NCBI GenBank assembly: GCA_903859225.1
Contig: CAIOLV010000006.1
Location: 1 to 8,090 of the forward strand
Length of the DNA stretch: 8,090 bases
Direction of reading: 5' to 3'
Origin: an uncultured bacterium
Lineage (GTDB): Bacteria; Bipolaricaulota; Bipolaricaulia; UBA7950; UBA9294
The notes below the pieces were generated by a model. That model worked only from the letters and a program-made list of their open reading frames with translations. It ran no database searches and was not told where the DNA came from. Within the stretch, counting starts at the first letter, position 1, and every line of letters starts with the position of its first letter. Below are positions 1 through 6,836 of this stretch, piece by piece. A program made the position numbers and the translations under genes.

Positions 1-1
1 A

Positions 2-3000
2 TCTCGGGTCTTGTGGGGAAGCGGGTGGCTGGCGCTTGTGATTGTCGTCGTGGGCTTCTCGCTGGCTGCGTCGGCGGGCGACGTGCTGCGCGTCGACAAC
101 CATTCGTTCGAGTTCCGGGGCGTCACGTACAACAGCAACGGAACGTCAACATGGTCCTACAATGTCACGTCGGGCAGGAAGCCCGCCCTCAGCCACTGGG
201 TGCTGGGATTCGATCCGTCGCTCCTGCGGGCGTCGAACGTGATCAGTTGCTCGGAGCGATACGAAGTGAACACCGACCCCACGACGCGCGTCTACGGATT
301 AAAGTTCGATGGTGGCTACAAGGACGACGAGACGCGCAGCGTCACGTTCACCCTGGATGGTTGGTACAGCGTCGTCTCGACATCCATTGGCGTGAAGGCC
401 GGGAAGGAGGCGACCGGAGGCGCACCGCTCTCAGGTCCGGGGCCGATGCTGGCTGACAAGAACAGCCCTCCCATCGCCGAGGACGACCGCGCGAGCACGA
501 ATGAGAACGAGTCGGTGAAGGTCGACGTCCTGGCGAATGATGCGGACAAGGACGGGACCCTCAATCGCTCGACGGTGACGATCACGCGAGGACCCGCGTC
601 CGGGTCGGCGGTCGTGGATCCGACGATGGGCACGGTGACGTACACCCCGACGCCCGGAGCAAGCGGTGAGGACTCGTTCCGCTACACCGTCCGTGACGAC
701 GATGGGGCGACATCCAACGAAGCCGCGGTCACGGTCACCGTCGTCCGGAACGTGGCGCCCGTAGCGAGCGACGACACGGCGACGACCGATGCAAGAACGG
801 CCGCCGCGATCAACATCGTTGGCAACGACCGTGACCTCGACGGAAGCCTCGATCTGGGGTCGATCACGATCACCAAGAACCCGGGATCGGGCTCCCTGAG
901 CGTGCATCCTGGAACGGGAATCGTGACGTACACGCCTGCAGTTGGAGGGTGCGGGGACAACGTCTTCGAGTACACGATTCGAGACAACGACGGAGCTACG
1001 TCGAATGTGGCTCGAGTCACGGTGACCGTGCTGTGCAACGACCCACCGATCGCGATCGACGACCTCTACAACATCGCGGAGGGCGGGACCCTGAGCGTGC
1101 CGGTTCGCGGCGTGCTCGCCAACGATCAGGCCACGCCGGGCAGGCCCCTCGAGGCCGTCCTCATCTCGGGGGTCCGTCACGGCGCCCTTACACTGCACTC
1201 TGATGGTTCATTCGTCTACGTCCACGATGGGTCGGAGACACGAGATGACTCGTTCACCTACAGAGCGAACGACACCTTCAAGGACTCGAACGCGGCGACC
1301 GTGAGCTTCGTCATCAGCCCAACGAACGACGCGCCCCTAGCGGTGGCTGACGAGGCGACGACGGCAGAGGATACGCCAGTGCAGATCGATGTCCTGGCGA
1401 ACGACAGCGATCCCGACGGGGACACCATCATCGTGGACTTCGCAGGTGTTCCGGCACACGGGCGAGTGTCGAACCTCGGGACTTCGCTCCAGTACGCGCC
1501 GAACCCCAACTTCTACGGCGTCGACACGTTCACGTATACGGCGTCGGACGGGCACGGCGGGACGTCGAGCGCGACGGTCACAGTTCGCATTACTGCCGTG
1601 AACGACGCGCCGTTGGCTCAGGACGACAGCGCGTCGACGGACGAGGACGTCGCCGTGACGGTCTCCGTGCTGGCCAACGACAGCGATCCAGACGGAGATG
1701 CCCTGACGATCGAGTCGGCGACGCAGCCTGAAAACGGCTCGGTAGCGAACCATGGGACGGCCCTGACGTACATCCCAAGTGGTGACTTCCACGGCGTCGA
1801 CACGTTCACGTACACCGTTTCGGATGGGCTCGGAGGGACGTCGAGGGCGGCGGTGAGCGTCACGGTCGCGTCGGTGAACGACGCGCCGACGGCACACGGA
1901 GGCAGTGTCTCCACGGACGAGGACGTTGCGCTCTTGGTCTCCGTCCTCGCCAACGATACGGATCCGGACGGTGATCCCCTCACCCTCGACTCCGTGACGC
2001 AGCCCAGCCACGGGACCGTGGCGACGAGTGGGACGACGGCGGTCTACACTCCTGACAAGGACTTCAACGGCGAGGACGCCTTTGCGTACACGGTCTCGGA
2101 CGGACATGGTGGGACGGCGAGCGCGACGATCACGATCCACGTCGCAGCGGTCAACGATGCCCCCGTGGCGCAGGACGACAGTGCGTCGACGTTCGAGGAC
2201 GTCGCGGTGACGATCCCGGTCCTCGCCAATGACACGGATCCGGACGGAGATCATCTCACCCTCGAGTCGGTGGGACAGCCCGGTCATGGAACGGTTGTGA
2301 CGAGCGGAACGGCGGCGACCTATACCCCGGACAGGGATTTCAACGGGGTCGACGCGTTCACGTACACGGTATCGGACGGGCGCGGCGGCACGGCGAGCGC
2401 GACGGTCACGATCCTCGTCGCCGCGGTCAACGATGCTCCCGTCGCTCAGGGCGACAGCGCCTCGACGAACGAGGACACCGCCGTGTCGATCCCGGCTCTC
2501 GCCAATGACACCGATCCGGATGGAGATGCCCTCACCCTCGAGTCCACGGGACAGCCCGTCCATGGAGTGGTCACGAAGAGCGGGACGACCGCGATCTACA
2601 CTCCGGACGTGGACTTCAACGGCGCCGATACGTTCACCTACACGGTGTCGGACGGGCACGGAGGGACGGCGAGCGCGACGGTCACGATCGTCGTCACTGC
2701 GGTCAACGACGCCCCCGTCGCTCAGGGCGACAGCGCGTCGACGGACGAGGACGTCGCCGTGACGGTCTCCGTCCTTGCCAACGACAGCGATCCAGACGGA
2801 GACGTTCTGGCCATCGAGTCTGTGACGCAGCCTGGGAGCGGCTCGGTGGCGAACCACGGGACGACTGTGATGTACACCCCGAGCACCGGTTTCCACGGCG
2901 TCGACACGTTCACCTACACTGCGGCGGATGGTCACGGCGGGGTGGCGACTGCGGCCGTCACCGTTGCTGTTGCTTCGGTCAACCATGCGCCGAGGGCCGA

Positions 3001-6000
3001 GGGAGGCGTCGTCTCGACAGACGAAGACGTCGCGCTGTCGATCTCCGTCCTTGCCAACGACACGGACCCGGACGGAGATCTCCTCCTTCTCGAGTCTGTG
3101 GCGGAGCCGGGCCATGGAACGGTTGTGACGAGCGGAACGACGGCGGTCTACACTCCTGACAAGGACTTCAACGGCACCGACGCGTTCGCGTACACGGTGT
3201 CGGACGGACATGGTGGGACGGCGAGCTCGACGATCACGATCCACGTCACTTCCGTCAACGATGCCCCCGTGGCGCAGGACGACAGTGCGTCGACGTTGGA
3301 GGACGTCGCGGTGACGATCGCGGTCCTTGAGAACGACAGCGACTCGGACGGCGACGGTCTGGCGATCCAATCGGTGTCGTCGCCGGCCAACGGGACAGCC
3401 GAGATCCACGGCTCGGCCGTGAGCTACACACCCGCCATGGGCTTCAGCGGCGTCGACGTCTTCACGTATGTCGTCACTGACGGTCAGGGAGGGACGGCGA
3501 CGGCCAGCATCACCATCGGCGTCGCCACAGTGAACCATCCGCCTGTGGCTCGCGGCGGCAGCGTGGCGACGGACGAGGGCGTCCCTGTGATGATCTCGGT
3601 CCTCGCCAATGACACGGATCCGGACGGAGATCCCCTCGCACTCCAATCTGTGACGCAGCCGGGCAACGGCTCGCTCGTGAGAAGTGGAACGAGCGTGACC
3701 TACACGCCGAACAGGGACTTCCACGGGGCGGACGCGTTCGCATACACCGTGGCGGACGGGCAAGGGGGGACTGCAACGTCGACGATCACGATCGCCGTCG
3801 TAGCGGTGAACGGCGTCCCTCTCGCACACGACGACAGCGCCTCGACGGACGAGGACACTCCGGTCGCGATCTTCGTGCTCGCGAACGACAGTGACCCCGA
3901 CGGCGGCGCACTCACCCTTCAATCCGTCTCACTGCCAACCCACGGGGCAGCGGAGATCAGCGGATCGACCGTGATCTACACGCCGGCCGCGGGCTACCAC
4001 GGCCTCGACGGCTTTGCCTACATCGTCATCGACGGTCAGGGAGGAAGCGCCTCGGCGGCCGTCAGCGTCGATGTGACGAGCGTGAACGACCTCCCGATCG
4101 CCCAAGATGACAGCGTTTCGACCCTCGAAGACACCCCAGTGATGATTGCGGTCCTAGCCAACGATGTGGACCCGGATGGCGATCCACTAGGGATTGAGTC
4201 GAACTCACAGCCGCTCCACGGTGCGACGATCCGCGCCGGATCGAGCATCGTCTACACTCCGGTCCCGAACTACTTCGGCGAAGACGCCTTCACGTACACA
4301 GTGGCGGACGGGAACGGCGGCACGGCGGTGGCGACCGCTCGGGTAACGATCGTCGCCGTCAACGACCTTCCCATCGCGCAAGACGACAACGCAATGACCC
4401 ATGAGGGTGCGTCCGTGACGATCGCTGTTCTGAGCAACGATCGGGATCCGGACGGCGATGGGCTCACGGTCCAGGCGGTCGCCCAGCCCTCCCACGGTGC
4501 GGTGTCGAATGAGAGGACGGGCGTGGCGTACACGCCGGATCCCGGATTCAGCGGCACGGACACCTTTGAATACACCGTCTCGGATGGCCACGGAGGGACG
4601 GCCACTGCGGAGGTCTCCGTGGTCGTGACCCACGTGAACCAGGCTCCGATCGCTCAGGATGACAGCGCCGTCGCCAGCGAAGGCTCCATGCTGACCGTCG
4701 AAGTCCTGCAGAACGACAGCGACCCGGACGGCGACTTCCTGCTCGTCCAGTCCATCGGGAACCCGCTCCACGGGACTGTGCTCAACAGCCGCACGGCGGT
4801 CTCGTACATCCCGGACGCCGGATTCCATGGCGTGGATACGTTCTCGTACATCGTTTCCGATGGAAACGGCGGCACAGCGACGGCGACGGTGACGGTGTCG
4901 GTCGCTGAGGCGAACCAGGCTCCTGTGGCTCGCGACGACAGCGCCGTCACGGACGAGGACACGCCGGTGCGCATCTCGGTGCTGGCAAATGATCTTGACC
5001 CTGATGGAGATGCCCTGCGGATTGAGTCCATCGCGCGTCCGTCGGCAGGGTCCGCGGTCCGTAGCGGCGCCGCGATTGACTACACGCCCGCGCCGGGATG
5101 GAGCGGGGTGGACCTCTTCACGTACGCGGTTACCGACGGACAGGGCGGCGTCGCGACGGCGAGCGTCTTGGTGGTCGTCATTGCCGTGAACCATGCGCCG
5201 ACGGCTCAGGACGACAGTGCGATGACCGAGATGGACGTTCCGGTCTCCATCGTTGTGGTGGAGAACGACTCGGATGATGACGGCAATGCGCTTGCCATCG
5301 CCTCGGTCGGCCAGAGCCTCCATGGGGAGGTGTCCATTCAGGGCCCCGGCATCTTGTTGTATGTACCGAACGCTGGATTCGTGGGGACTGACTCCTTCAC
5401 GTACACGGTCACGGACTCCCAGGGACTTCCTGCGACGGCCACCGTCACCGTCGGTGTCGAAGGCGTGGCGGGCGGCGGAGGTGCAGCGGGCAGCTCATGC
5501 GATGGCAGGGTGATCATCAACGAAGTCGCGTGGGCCGGGACCGCGGCCGACGCCGGGGATCAATGGATCGAGCTGCGGAACCTCGGAACCGCGCCCGTCA
5601 ACCTGGCAGGGTGGACTCTCCAGTGGCGCCGCACCCGCCCGGTGGCGCCGGAGGACTCCGTCTGGAGAGTTGTGGAGCTCACCGGGATCCTCGCCGCGGC
5701 GGACGTTGCTGCGTGCGATGCAGAGGCCGGGGACAAGACGTCTGGCGTGGTTGTGTCGACAGACGACCCGAGCGGCCTCTTGTGGCAGGTGACGTACGAC
5801 CCGGGCGTGGAGTCACGAGGCTACTTCGTTCTCGAACGCACGCGCGAAGAGGCGATCGCCGATGTGCCATCCGACTTGCTCTATGACCTCACGAGGTCGC
5901 CCATGCTTGCCCTCTCCGATCTCGGCGACGTGATCGTGCTGGTGAACGATCGCGGGGACATCGTCGATACGGCGAATGCGTCCAGCGTCGGGCGGGACGA

Positions 6001-6493
6001 GTGGGCGGCGGGGAGCAAGAGCACCTTCGGATCGATGGAAAGAGTCGACCCCCTTGGGCCCGACGTTGCCGACAACTGGGGCACGAACATGGGGGTCGTC
6101 ACGCGTGGGGAAGACGCGCAGCGGCACCCGCTGCGTGCGACCCCGGGGGCGCCCAACTCGCCACAGCTCGCCGTCCTCTATCAGCAGACCGGAGAGCAGC
6201 CGGTGGCTCTTCGCGCCGGCGCGCCACTCGGGGTGAGCTTCTCCTTGTCGACTGAAGATCGACGGGCGAGTGGGTGGCCGTGGGTCATCACGACTCGGCC
6301 TGGTCTTGCCCTTGCGGTGGGAGGGGGCGGCAGCCTGGATCCGTCCACCGTCAACTTCGCCGGTCACTCGAAGGCGGGAGATGCGTACACTCTGGATATC
6401 CAGACGAGCCGAGCGGCGCCGGGGGTGCACGTGTTCTGGATCGTGTACGGGAAGGGGAAAGCTCTTCTGATCCCCGTCTTGATCACCCCGTAA
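2..6493 (+). CDS. Giant secreted tandem-95 (Ig/cadherin-like) repeat protein with C-terminal lamin-tail domain; 5' end probably outside the window
   Basis: Likely an extracellular or cell-surface stalk/adhesin. Residues are numbered from the TTG at 11. Order: signal peptide (1-22), unassigned domain (23-150), 18 Ig/cadherin-like repeats (151-1819), Gly-rich hinge (1820-1829), lamin-tail domain (about 1834-2049), unassigned C-terminal domain (2050-2160), TAA stop at 6491. Repeats share N-D-x-P-x-A-x-D-D at the start, V-L-A-N-D-x-D-P-D-G-D, an H-G-x-V turn, Y-T-P, F-x-G-x-D-x-F-x-Y and S-D-G-x-G-G-T. This is the pattern of Big_9/VCBS/tandem-95 domains, which commonly bind calcium in bacterial adhesins. 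The frame is open to base 2 and the TTG at 11 has no Shine-Dalgarno in view, so the real start is probably upstream. Only five Cys occur in 2160 residues. I see no LPxTG, dockerin, RTX nonapeptides, PEP-CTERM or membrane anchor. The adhesin role is inference; the domain reading is strong. Confidence 0.93.
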   Translation, partial: SRVLWGSGWLALVIVVVGFSLAASAGDVLRVDNHSFEFRGVTYNSNGTSTWSYNVTSGRKPALSHWVLGFDPSLLRASNVISCSERYEVNTDPTTRVYGLKFDGGYKDDETRSVTFTLDGWYSVVSTSIGVKAGKEATGGAPLSGPGPMLADKNSPPIAEDDRASTNENESVKVDVLANDADKDGTLNRSTVTITRGPASGSAVVDPTMGTVTYTPTPGASGEDSFRYTVRDDDGATSNEAAVTVTVVRNVAPVASDDTATTDARTAAAINIVGNDRDLDGSLDLGSITITKNPGSGSLSVHPGTGIVTYTPAVGGCGDNVFEYTIRDNDGATSNVARVTVTVLCNDPPIAIDDLYNIAEGGTLSVPVRGVLANDQATPGRPLEAVLISGVRHGALTLHSDGSFVYVHDGSETRDDSFTYRANDTFKDSNAATVSFVISPTNDAPLAVADEATTAEDTPVQIDVLANDSDPDGDTIIVDFAGVPAHGRVSNLGTSLQYAPNPNFYGVDTFTYTASDGHGGTSSATVTVRITAVNDAPLAQDDSASTDEDVAVTVSVLANDSDPDGDALTIESATQPENGSVANHGTALTYIPSGDFHGVDTFTYTVSDGLGGTSRAAVSVTVASVNDAPTAHGGSVSTDEDVALLVSVLANDTDPDGDPLTLDSVTQPSHGTVATSGTTAVYTPDKDFNGEDAFAYTVSDGHGGTASATITIHVAAVNDAPVAQDDSASTFEDVAVTIPVLANDTDPDGDHLTLESVGQPGHGTVVTSGTAATYTPDRDFNGVDAFTYTVSDGRGGTASATVTILVAAVNDAPVAQGDSASTNEDTAVSIPALANDTDPDGDALTLESTGQPVHGVVTKSGTTAIYTPDVDFNGADTFTYTVSDGHGGTASATVTIVVTAVNDAPVAQGDSASTDEDVAVTVSVLANDSDPDGDVLAIESVTQPGSGSVANHGTTVMYTPSTGFHGVDTFTYTAADGHGGVATAAVTVAVASVNHAPRAEGGVVSTDEDVALSISVLANDTDPDGDLLLLESVAEPGHGTVVTSGTTAVYTPDKDFNGTDAFAYTVSDGHGGTASSTITIHVTSVNDAPVAQDDSASTLEDVAVTIAVLENDSDSDGDGLAIQSVSSPANGTAEIHGSAVSYTPAMGFSGVDVFTYVVTDGQGGTATASITIGVATVNHPPVARGGSVATDEGVPVMISVLANDTDPDGDPLALQSVTQPGNGSLVRSGTSVTYTPNRDFHGADAFAYTVADGQGGTATSTITIAVVAVNGVPLAHDDSASTDEDTPVAIFVLANDSDPDGGALTLQSVSLPTHGAAEISGSTVIYTPAAGYHGLDGFAYIVIDGQGGSASAAVSVDVTSVNDLPIAQDDSVSTLEDTPVMIAVLANDVDPDGDPLGIESNSQPLHGATIRAGSSIVYTPVPNYFGEDAFTYTVADGNGGTAVATARVTIVAVNDLPIAQDDNAMTHEGASVTIAVLSNDRDPDGDGLTVQAVAQPSHGAVSNERTGVAYTPDPGFSGTDTFEYTVSDGHGGTATAEVSVVVTHVNQAPIAQDDSAVASEGSMLTVEVLQNDSDPDGDFLLVQSIGNPLHGTVLNSRTAVSYIPDAGFHGVDTFSYIVSDGNGGTATATVTVSVAEANQAPVARDDSAVTDEDTPVRISVLANDLDPDGDALRIESIARPSAGSAVRSGAAIDYTPAPGWSGVDLFTYAVTDGQGGVATASVLVVVIAVNHAPTAQDDSAMTEMDVPVSIVVVENDSDDDGNALAIASVGQSLHGEVSIQGPGILLYVPNAGFVGTDSFTYTVTDSQGLPATATVTVGVEGVAGGGGAAGSSCDGRVIINEVAWAGTAADAGDQWIELRNLGTAPVNLAGWTLQWRRTRPVAPEDSVWRVVELTGILAAADVAACDAEAGDKTSGVVVSTDDPSGLLWQVTYDPGVESRGYFVLERTREEAIADVPSDLLYDLTRSPMLALSDLGDVIVLVNDRGDIVDTANASSVGRDEWAAGSKSTFGSMERVDPLGPDVADNWGTNMGVVTRGEDAQRHPLRATPGAPNSPQLAVLYQQTGEQPVALRAGAPLGVSFSLSTEDRRASGWPWVITTRPGLALAVGGGGSLDPSTVNFAGHSKAGDAYTLDIQTSRAAPGVHVFWIVYGKGKALLIPVLITP
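11..76 (+). other. Sec-type signal peptide of the giant repeat protein (residues 1-22)
   Basis: A hydrophobic stretch (W-L-A-L-V-I-V-V-V-G-F) is followed by A-A-S-A and then G-D, giving a good signal peptidase I site after Ala22 (A-x-A). From the TTG at 11 the peptide has no positive n-region charge. The codons just before it read Ser-Arg-Val, so an upstream start would supply the missing charge. This supports export, and also supports the true start lying left of the window. Confidence 0.75.
77..460 (+). other. Unassigned N-terminal beta-rich domain of the giant repeat protein (residues 23-150)
   Basis: About 128 residues lie between the signal peptide and the first Ig-like repeat and do not match the repeat pattern. 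Visible landmarks are a W-S-Y-x-V strand near 48-52, A-L-S-H-W-V-L-G near 59-66, a lone Cys80, D-P-T-T-x-x-Y-G-x-K-F-D near 89-100, F-T-L-D-G near 113-117 and a V-K-A-G-K-E segment near 128-133. Alternating polar and hydrophobic residues suggest a beta-sandwich. Its mature N-terminal position suits a tip or ligand-facing module, but that is inference. I cannot give it a family name with confidence. Confidence 0.55.
461..1324 (+). repeat. Three 96-residue Ig-like repeats (repeats 1-3), divergent from the main array
   Basis: Repeats start at 461, 749 and 1037, each exactly 288 bp (residues 151-246, 247-342, 343-438). Repeats 1 and 2 resemble one another: both have D-x-D-G-x-L in place of DPDGD, a T-V-T-Y-T-P or I-V-T-Y-T-P strand, and R-D-x-D-G-A-T-S-N near the end. 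Repeat 2 contains Cys314 and Cys342, close enough for a disulfide within or at the edge of the domain. Repeat 3 is VCBS-like (G-A-L-T-L-H-S-D-G-S-F-V-Y) and has lost the Asp-rich loop, having A-T-P-G-R-P there. These look older than, or separately acquired from, repeats 4-17. Confidence 0.85.
1325..5188 (+). repeat. Fourteen tandem 92-residue Ig/cadherin-like repeats (repeats 4-17), each exactly 276 bp
   Basis: Repeat starts fall at 1325, 1601, 1877, 2153, 2429, 2705, 2981, 3257, 3533, 3809, 4085, 4361, 4637 and 4913. Each starts with an AAC (Asn) codon and is 276 bp later than the last, with no insertion or deletion over 3864 bp. The calcium-type D-P-D-G-D loop is intact in twelve copies. 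Repeat 11 has D-S-D-G-D and repeat 13 has D-P-D-G-G. Repeats 4-12 are closest to one another, while 14-17 have diverged more. Such arrays normally form a rigid rod. The family assignment (Big_9/tandem-95, cadherin-like) rests on recognised motifs, not a search. Confidence 0.92.
1601..3532 (+). repeat. Higher-order duplication inside the array: repeats 5-7 match repeats 9-11 at an offset of 1104 bp
   Basis: Repeat 5 pairs with 9, repeat 6 with 10, and the first part of repeat 7 with 11, each four repeat lengths apart. One exact tract is 2033-2071 against 3137-3175 (39 bases). A second, about 44 bases long, spans the repeat 6/7 junction (from about 2150) and the repeat 10/11 junction (from about 3254). 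Repeats 8 and 12 are less alike, so either the copied block ended there or later exchange overwrote it. Other exact tracts link repeats 7 and 10 (2285-2311 with 3113-3139) and repeats 7 and 12 (about 36 bases, offset 1380), showing additional recombination between copies. Confidence 0.8.
5189..5467 (+). repeat. Terminal degenerate Ig-like repeat (repeat 18, 93 residues)
   Basis: This last copy (residues 1727-1819) keeps N-H-A-P-T-A-Q-D-D at its start and Y-V-P, D-S-F-T-Y-T-V-T-D near its end. It has one extra residue, D-D-D-G-N instead of DPDGD, and S-Q-G-L-P where other copies have G-x-G-G-T. It is followed by A-G-G-G-G-A-A-G-S-S, a probable flexible hinge into the lamin-tail domain. Confidence 0.85.
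5510..6157 (+). other. Lamin-tail domain (LTD) of the giant repeat protein (residues about 1834-2049)
   Basis: The segment begins with V-I-I-N-E-V-A-W-A-G-T, then D-Q-W-I-E-L-R-N-L-G and V-N-L-A-G-W-T-L. This is the signature opening of LTD beta-sandwich domains. It ends with R-A-T-P-G-A-P-N, a typical LTD terminus. Between these are a G-Y-F-V-L-E-R strand, L-S-D-L-G-D-V-I-V-L-V-N and a G-x-I-V-D-T-A-N strand, all expected in the family. The middle (about 1870-1930) carries an insertion with Cys1902. Cys1830 lies just before the domain, so a Cys1830-Cys1902 disulfide is possible. Bacterial LTDs occur in secreted or surface proteins and are thought to mediate binding; the ligand here is unknown. 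Confidence 0.85.
6158..6490 (+). other. Unassigned C-terminal beta domain of the giant repeat protein (residues 2050-2160)
   Basis: About 110 residues follow the lamin-tail domain. They contain alternating strands (L-A-V-L-Y-Q-Q, L-G-V-S-F-S-L-S, W-V-I-T-T, V-H-V-F-W-I-V-Y-G-K-G-K) and end in a hydrophobic strand, A-L-L-I-P-V-L-I-T-P, at the very C-terminus. There is no Cys, no sorting motif and no helix long enough to span a membrane. Its position makes it the best candidate for an attachment or secretion-recognition module, but that is inference. I do not recognise the family. Confidence 0.5.
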
Positions 6494-6572
6494 GGCACCG
6501 CCGTGGATTGGCGGCAACCCACAAAGGGACGGAACGTAGGCTTCACGGGGATCGGAGTGCAGGATCGTAGCA

Positions 6573-6608
6573 ATGGAGGCCGTTTCATGCGGCCTCCATC
6601 TTCTTTCT
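6573..6608 (+). terminator. Intrinsic-type terminator after the giant repeat gene
   Basis: A perfect 10-bp inverted repeat, ATGGAGGCCG (6573-6582) with CGGCCTCCAT (6590-6599), encloses a 7-base loop. It is followed by the pyrimidine-rich CTTCTTTCT. It begins 80 bases after the TAA stop. The T-tract is interrupted by C, so termination may be incomplete, but stem strength and position fit an intrinsic terminator that separates the two genes. Confidence 0.7.
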
Positions 6609-6824
6609 CAAGGCGTTGAGCTATCGCCACACCTCCTGTGGAGGGATCGCGACATGTGGCTCATCGCCGGCGGTGCGTGAGCTGATCTCGGCACCGAACG
6701 AGGGGATCGCCTCCGTGAACCGATGGCGGTGGCACAGGGGACCCGGTGCCGTGAAGCGAACGGCTCCAGAGGGGTCACGTGTCATTGCTCGCCTGCCTGA
6801 GAGGCGGCACGATGCTTCCACAAC
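6609..6824 (+). other. Non-coding region upstream of the transporter gene; probable promoter and 5' leader with short hairpins
   Basis: No credible gene lies here; the frames crossing it are Arg-rich and run out of frame into the next gene. The region holds several short inverted repeats: CCTCC/GGAGG around a 3-base loop at 6632-6644, GGCAC/GTGCC near 6750, and a bulged stem at 6791-6808. I could not place a convincing -35/-10 pair, nor match any known riboswitch. Confidence 0.45.
6791..6808 (+). promoter_or_regulatory. Hairpin just upstream of the transporter ribosome binding site
   Basis: GCC-T-GCCT pairs with AGGC-GGC around a GAG loop, giving seven base pairs with a single bulged T. The hairpin ends 16 bases before the AAGGAGG. 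In the mRNA it could affect stability or translation, but it may also be chance pairing in GC-rich DNA. Confidence 0.3.
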
Positions 6825-6831
6825 AAGGAGG
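6825..6831 (+). promoter_or_regulatory. Strong ribosome binding site deciding the GTG start of the transporter
   Basis: AAGGAGG is a near-perfect Shine-Dalgarno sequence, with five bases between it and the GTG at 6837. It favours this GTG over the in-frame ATG at 6861, which has no comparable site at the right distance. Confidence 0.85.
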
Positions 6832-6836
6832 TCCTT

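Noticed and set aside
1337..3922. An 861-codon open frame on the minus strand across the repeat array
   Set aside because: Its product is an Arg/His/Asp/Val-rich low-complexity repeat with no domain pattern. Because 276 is divisible by 3, a frame that is stop-free in one repeat stays open through all similar copies, so the length is a by-product of the array.
4205..5323. A 372-codon open frame on the minus strand over repeats 14-18
   Set aside because: Same cause as the longer antisense frame: GC-rich, phase-locked repeats on the coding strand. The product is Arg-rich and unlike any protein family.
461..5467. RTX-type adhesin secreted by a type I system
   Set aside because: Tandem-95 and VCBS repeats are common in RTX adhesins, but there are no glycine-rich nonapeptides at the C-terminus, a Sec signal peptide is present, and no type I secretion genes are in the window.
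5813..6517. A 234-codon minus-strand frame over the lamin-tail and C-terminal region
   Set aside because: The opposite strand encodes a recognisable lamin-tail domain in frame with the giant protein. The antisense product is Arg/Pro-rich with no domain pattern.
6715..6790. Possible T-box leader, suggested by GGCGGTGGCAC resembling the T-box core
   Set aside because: Only about eight core bases match. The antiterminator arm that should pair with the flanks is missing, no specifier stem is evident, and the downstream gene is an exporter rather than an aminoacyl-tRNA synthetase or amino-acid gene.
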